Shown: positions 6,765-7,172 of the stretch, piece after piece
How positions within the stretch are numbered: position 1 is the first letter of the stretch
How the letters are laid out: the number at the start of each line of letters is the position of its first letter
NCBI GenBank assembly: GCA_035291905.1
Contig: DATDRF010000275.1
Coordinates: 1 to 7,172 of the forward strand
Source of the DNA: JACPLA01 sp035291905
GTDB taxonomy: Bacteria > Bacteroidota > Ignavibacteria > UBA10030
DNA length: 7,172 bases
Direction of reading: 5' to 3'
Position numbers and translations under genes: made by a program
The notes under the pieces: generated by a model
Database searches by the model: none
Seen by the model: only the letters and a program-made list of their open reading frames with translations
What the model was told of the DNA's origin: nothing

Positions 6765-7070
6765 TTACGTCACTTCAGAAACCGACACATGAGAAGCCCT
6801 GCCCCCTCCGTCTCCCTTTGCTGCGAGTTTCCCCTCAACAAAGGAGGCAATGCGATCGACGGATTCGAAGTTGTTGATGACCAGCTCCCGATCGTCAAAC
6901 GCAATCTTGAATTCTCTTTCCAGGAACACGATGAGTTCAAGCGTACCCGTGGAATCCACGATCCCGGAACCAATGAGAGACCGCTGCAGATCCAATTCCG
7001 CCTTTCCGTCAAAAAGAAACGTTTCCCTGATAAATTGTGCGACAGTCTGGGCTATTTGACTTTGGATCAT
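6765..7070 (-). CDS. Acyl carrier protein (stand-alone, phosphopantetheine-binding)
   Basis: This 101-residue protein has a PP-binding domain over about residues 5-83. The modification site is Ser40 in GSGIVDSTGTLELI (34-47), the D-S-x-G form common in stand-alone carrier proteins of specialised loci, in place of the DSL of fatty-acid-synthase ACP. Acidic helix II (FLEREFKIAFDDREL) and the helix IV region (FESVDRIASFVEGKL) are as expected. A Gly-rich tail of about 18 residues follows the domain. After 4'-phosphopantetheinylation it should carry an acyl or aminoacyl thioester. It is the only carrier-type gene in an amino-sugar locus, so it may supply an acyl group to the N-acyltransferase or another enzyme off the window; this is inference. 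The ATG at 7070 overlaps an upstream stop (ATGA) and is preceded by GAGG at 7 nt, so the start is well supported. Confidence 0.92.
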   Translation of the reverse strand: MIQSQIAQTVAQFIRETFLFDGKAELDLQRSLIGSGIVDSTGTLELIVFLEREFKIAFDDRELVINNFESVDRIASFVEGKLAAKGDGGGRASHVSVSEVT

Positions 7071-7172
7071 GGACGTGCCTCTAAAAATGCGTTCACAAGT
7101 TCATGGGGCTTTGAATGTAACTCTCGGTCGAACCTTTGGCGCTTCAACCGCTTTTTCGACCTGTTCCCGGAG
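7067..7172 (-). CDS. C-terminal end of an unidentified upstream gene, possibly an acyl-CoA/AMP ligase
   Basis: Only 34 codons plus a TGA are present. The frame was chosen because its stop overlaps the ACP start as ATGA, the junction style used elsewhere in this operon. The readable end is basic (SGNRSKKRLKRQRF) followed by HELVNAFLEARP. SGNRSKKRL could line up with the A10 motif of acyl-adenylating enzymes (SGK-x-x-R-x-x-L), and a ligase next to a stand-alone ACP would be natural, but the catalytic Lys would then be Asn. That makes the assignment weak. A second open frame (LREQVEKAV to a TGA at 7101) also runs in from the edge and would leave a 30-nt gap to the ACP. I cannot tell the family from so little sequence. 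Confidence 0.45.
   Translation of the reverse strand, partial: SGNRSKKRLKRQRFDRELHSKPHELVNAFLEARP

Overview
The window is one unbroken block of genes, all transcribed on the minus strand (right to left), with no RNA gene, mobile element, CRISPR array or promoter that I can support. Base composition is mildly GC-rich by eye, and Shine-Dalgarno-like motifs, tight overlaps and GTG/TTG start options mark it as bacterial. I cannot name the organism. The content is typical of a surface-polysaccharide or nucleotide-sugar biosynthesis locus.

In transcription order the layout is: (1) the last 34 codons of an unidentified ORF (7172-7067), possibly an acyl-activating enzyme; (2) a small acyl carrier protein (7070-6765); (3) a non-hydrolysing UDP-GlcNAc 2-epimerase (6740-5472); (4) a family 2 glycosyltransferase of the polyprenol-phosphate type (about 5417-4566); (5) a PLP-dependent DegT/DnrJ/EryC1/StrS sugar aminotransferase (about 4672-3377); (6) a Gfo/Idh/MocA NAD-dependent dehydrogenase (3380-2385); (7) a left-handed beta-helix N-acyltransferase with a C-terminal Cys4 zinc-ribbon-like tail (2388-1717); (8) an FAD-dependent amine-oxidase-like oxidoreductase (about 1724-393); (9) the first 131 residues of a short-chain dehydrogenase running off the left edge (393-1). 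Most junctions overlap: ATGA at three of them, TAATG at one, ATGAGTGA at another. This predicts strong translational coupling.

Dehydrogenase, aminotransferase, acetyltransferase and 2-epimerase together match the enzyme classes of the Wlb/Wbp route, which oxidises, transaminates and N-acetylates C3 of a UDP-sugar and then epimerises C2 to a diacetamido-mannuronate sugar. The aminotransferase active-site motif, however, looks more like the aminocyclitol/kanosamine-type group than WbpE. The ACP, the possible acyl ligase, the FAD oxidoreductase and the SDR are extra to that pathway. My working inference is a locus making an unusual N-acylated 3-amino sugar and attaching it to a lipid carrier or glycan. 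The exact product cannot be read from sequence alone.

The most unusual local signals are a G8 run at the aminotransferase/dehydrogenase junction, where a single -1 slip would fuse the two enzymes, and a glycosyltransferase/aminotransferase overlap of up to 107 nt.
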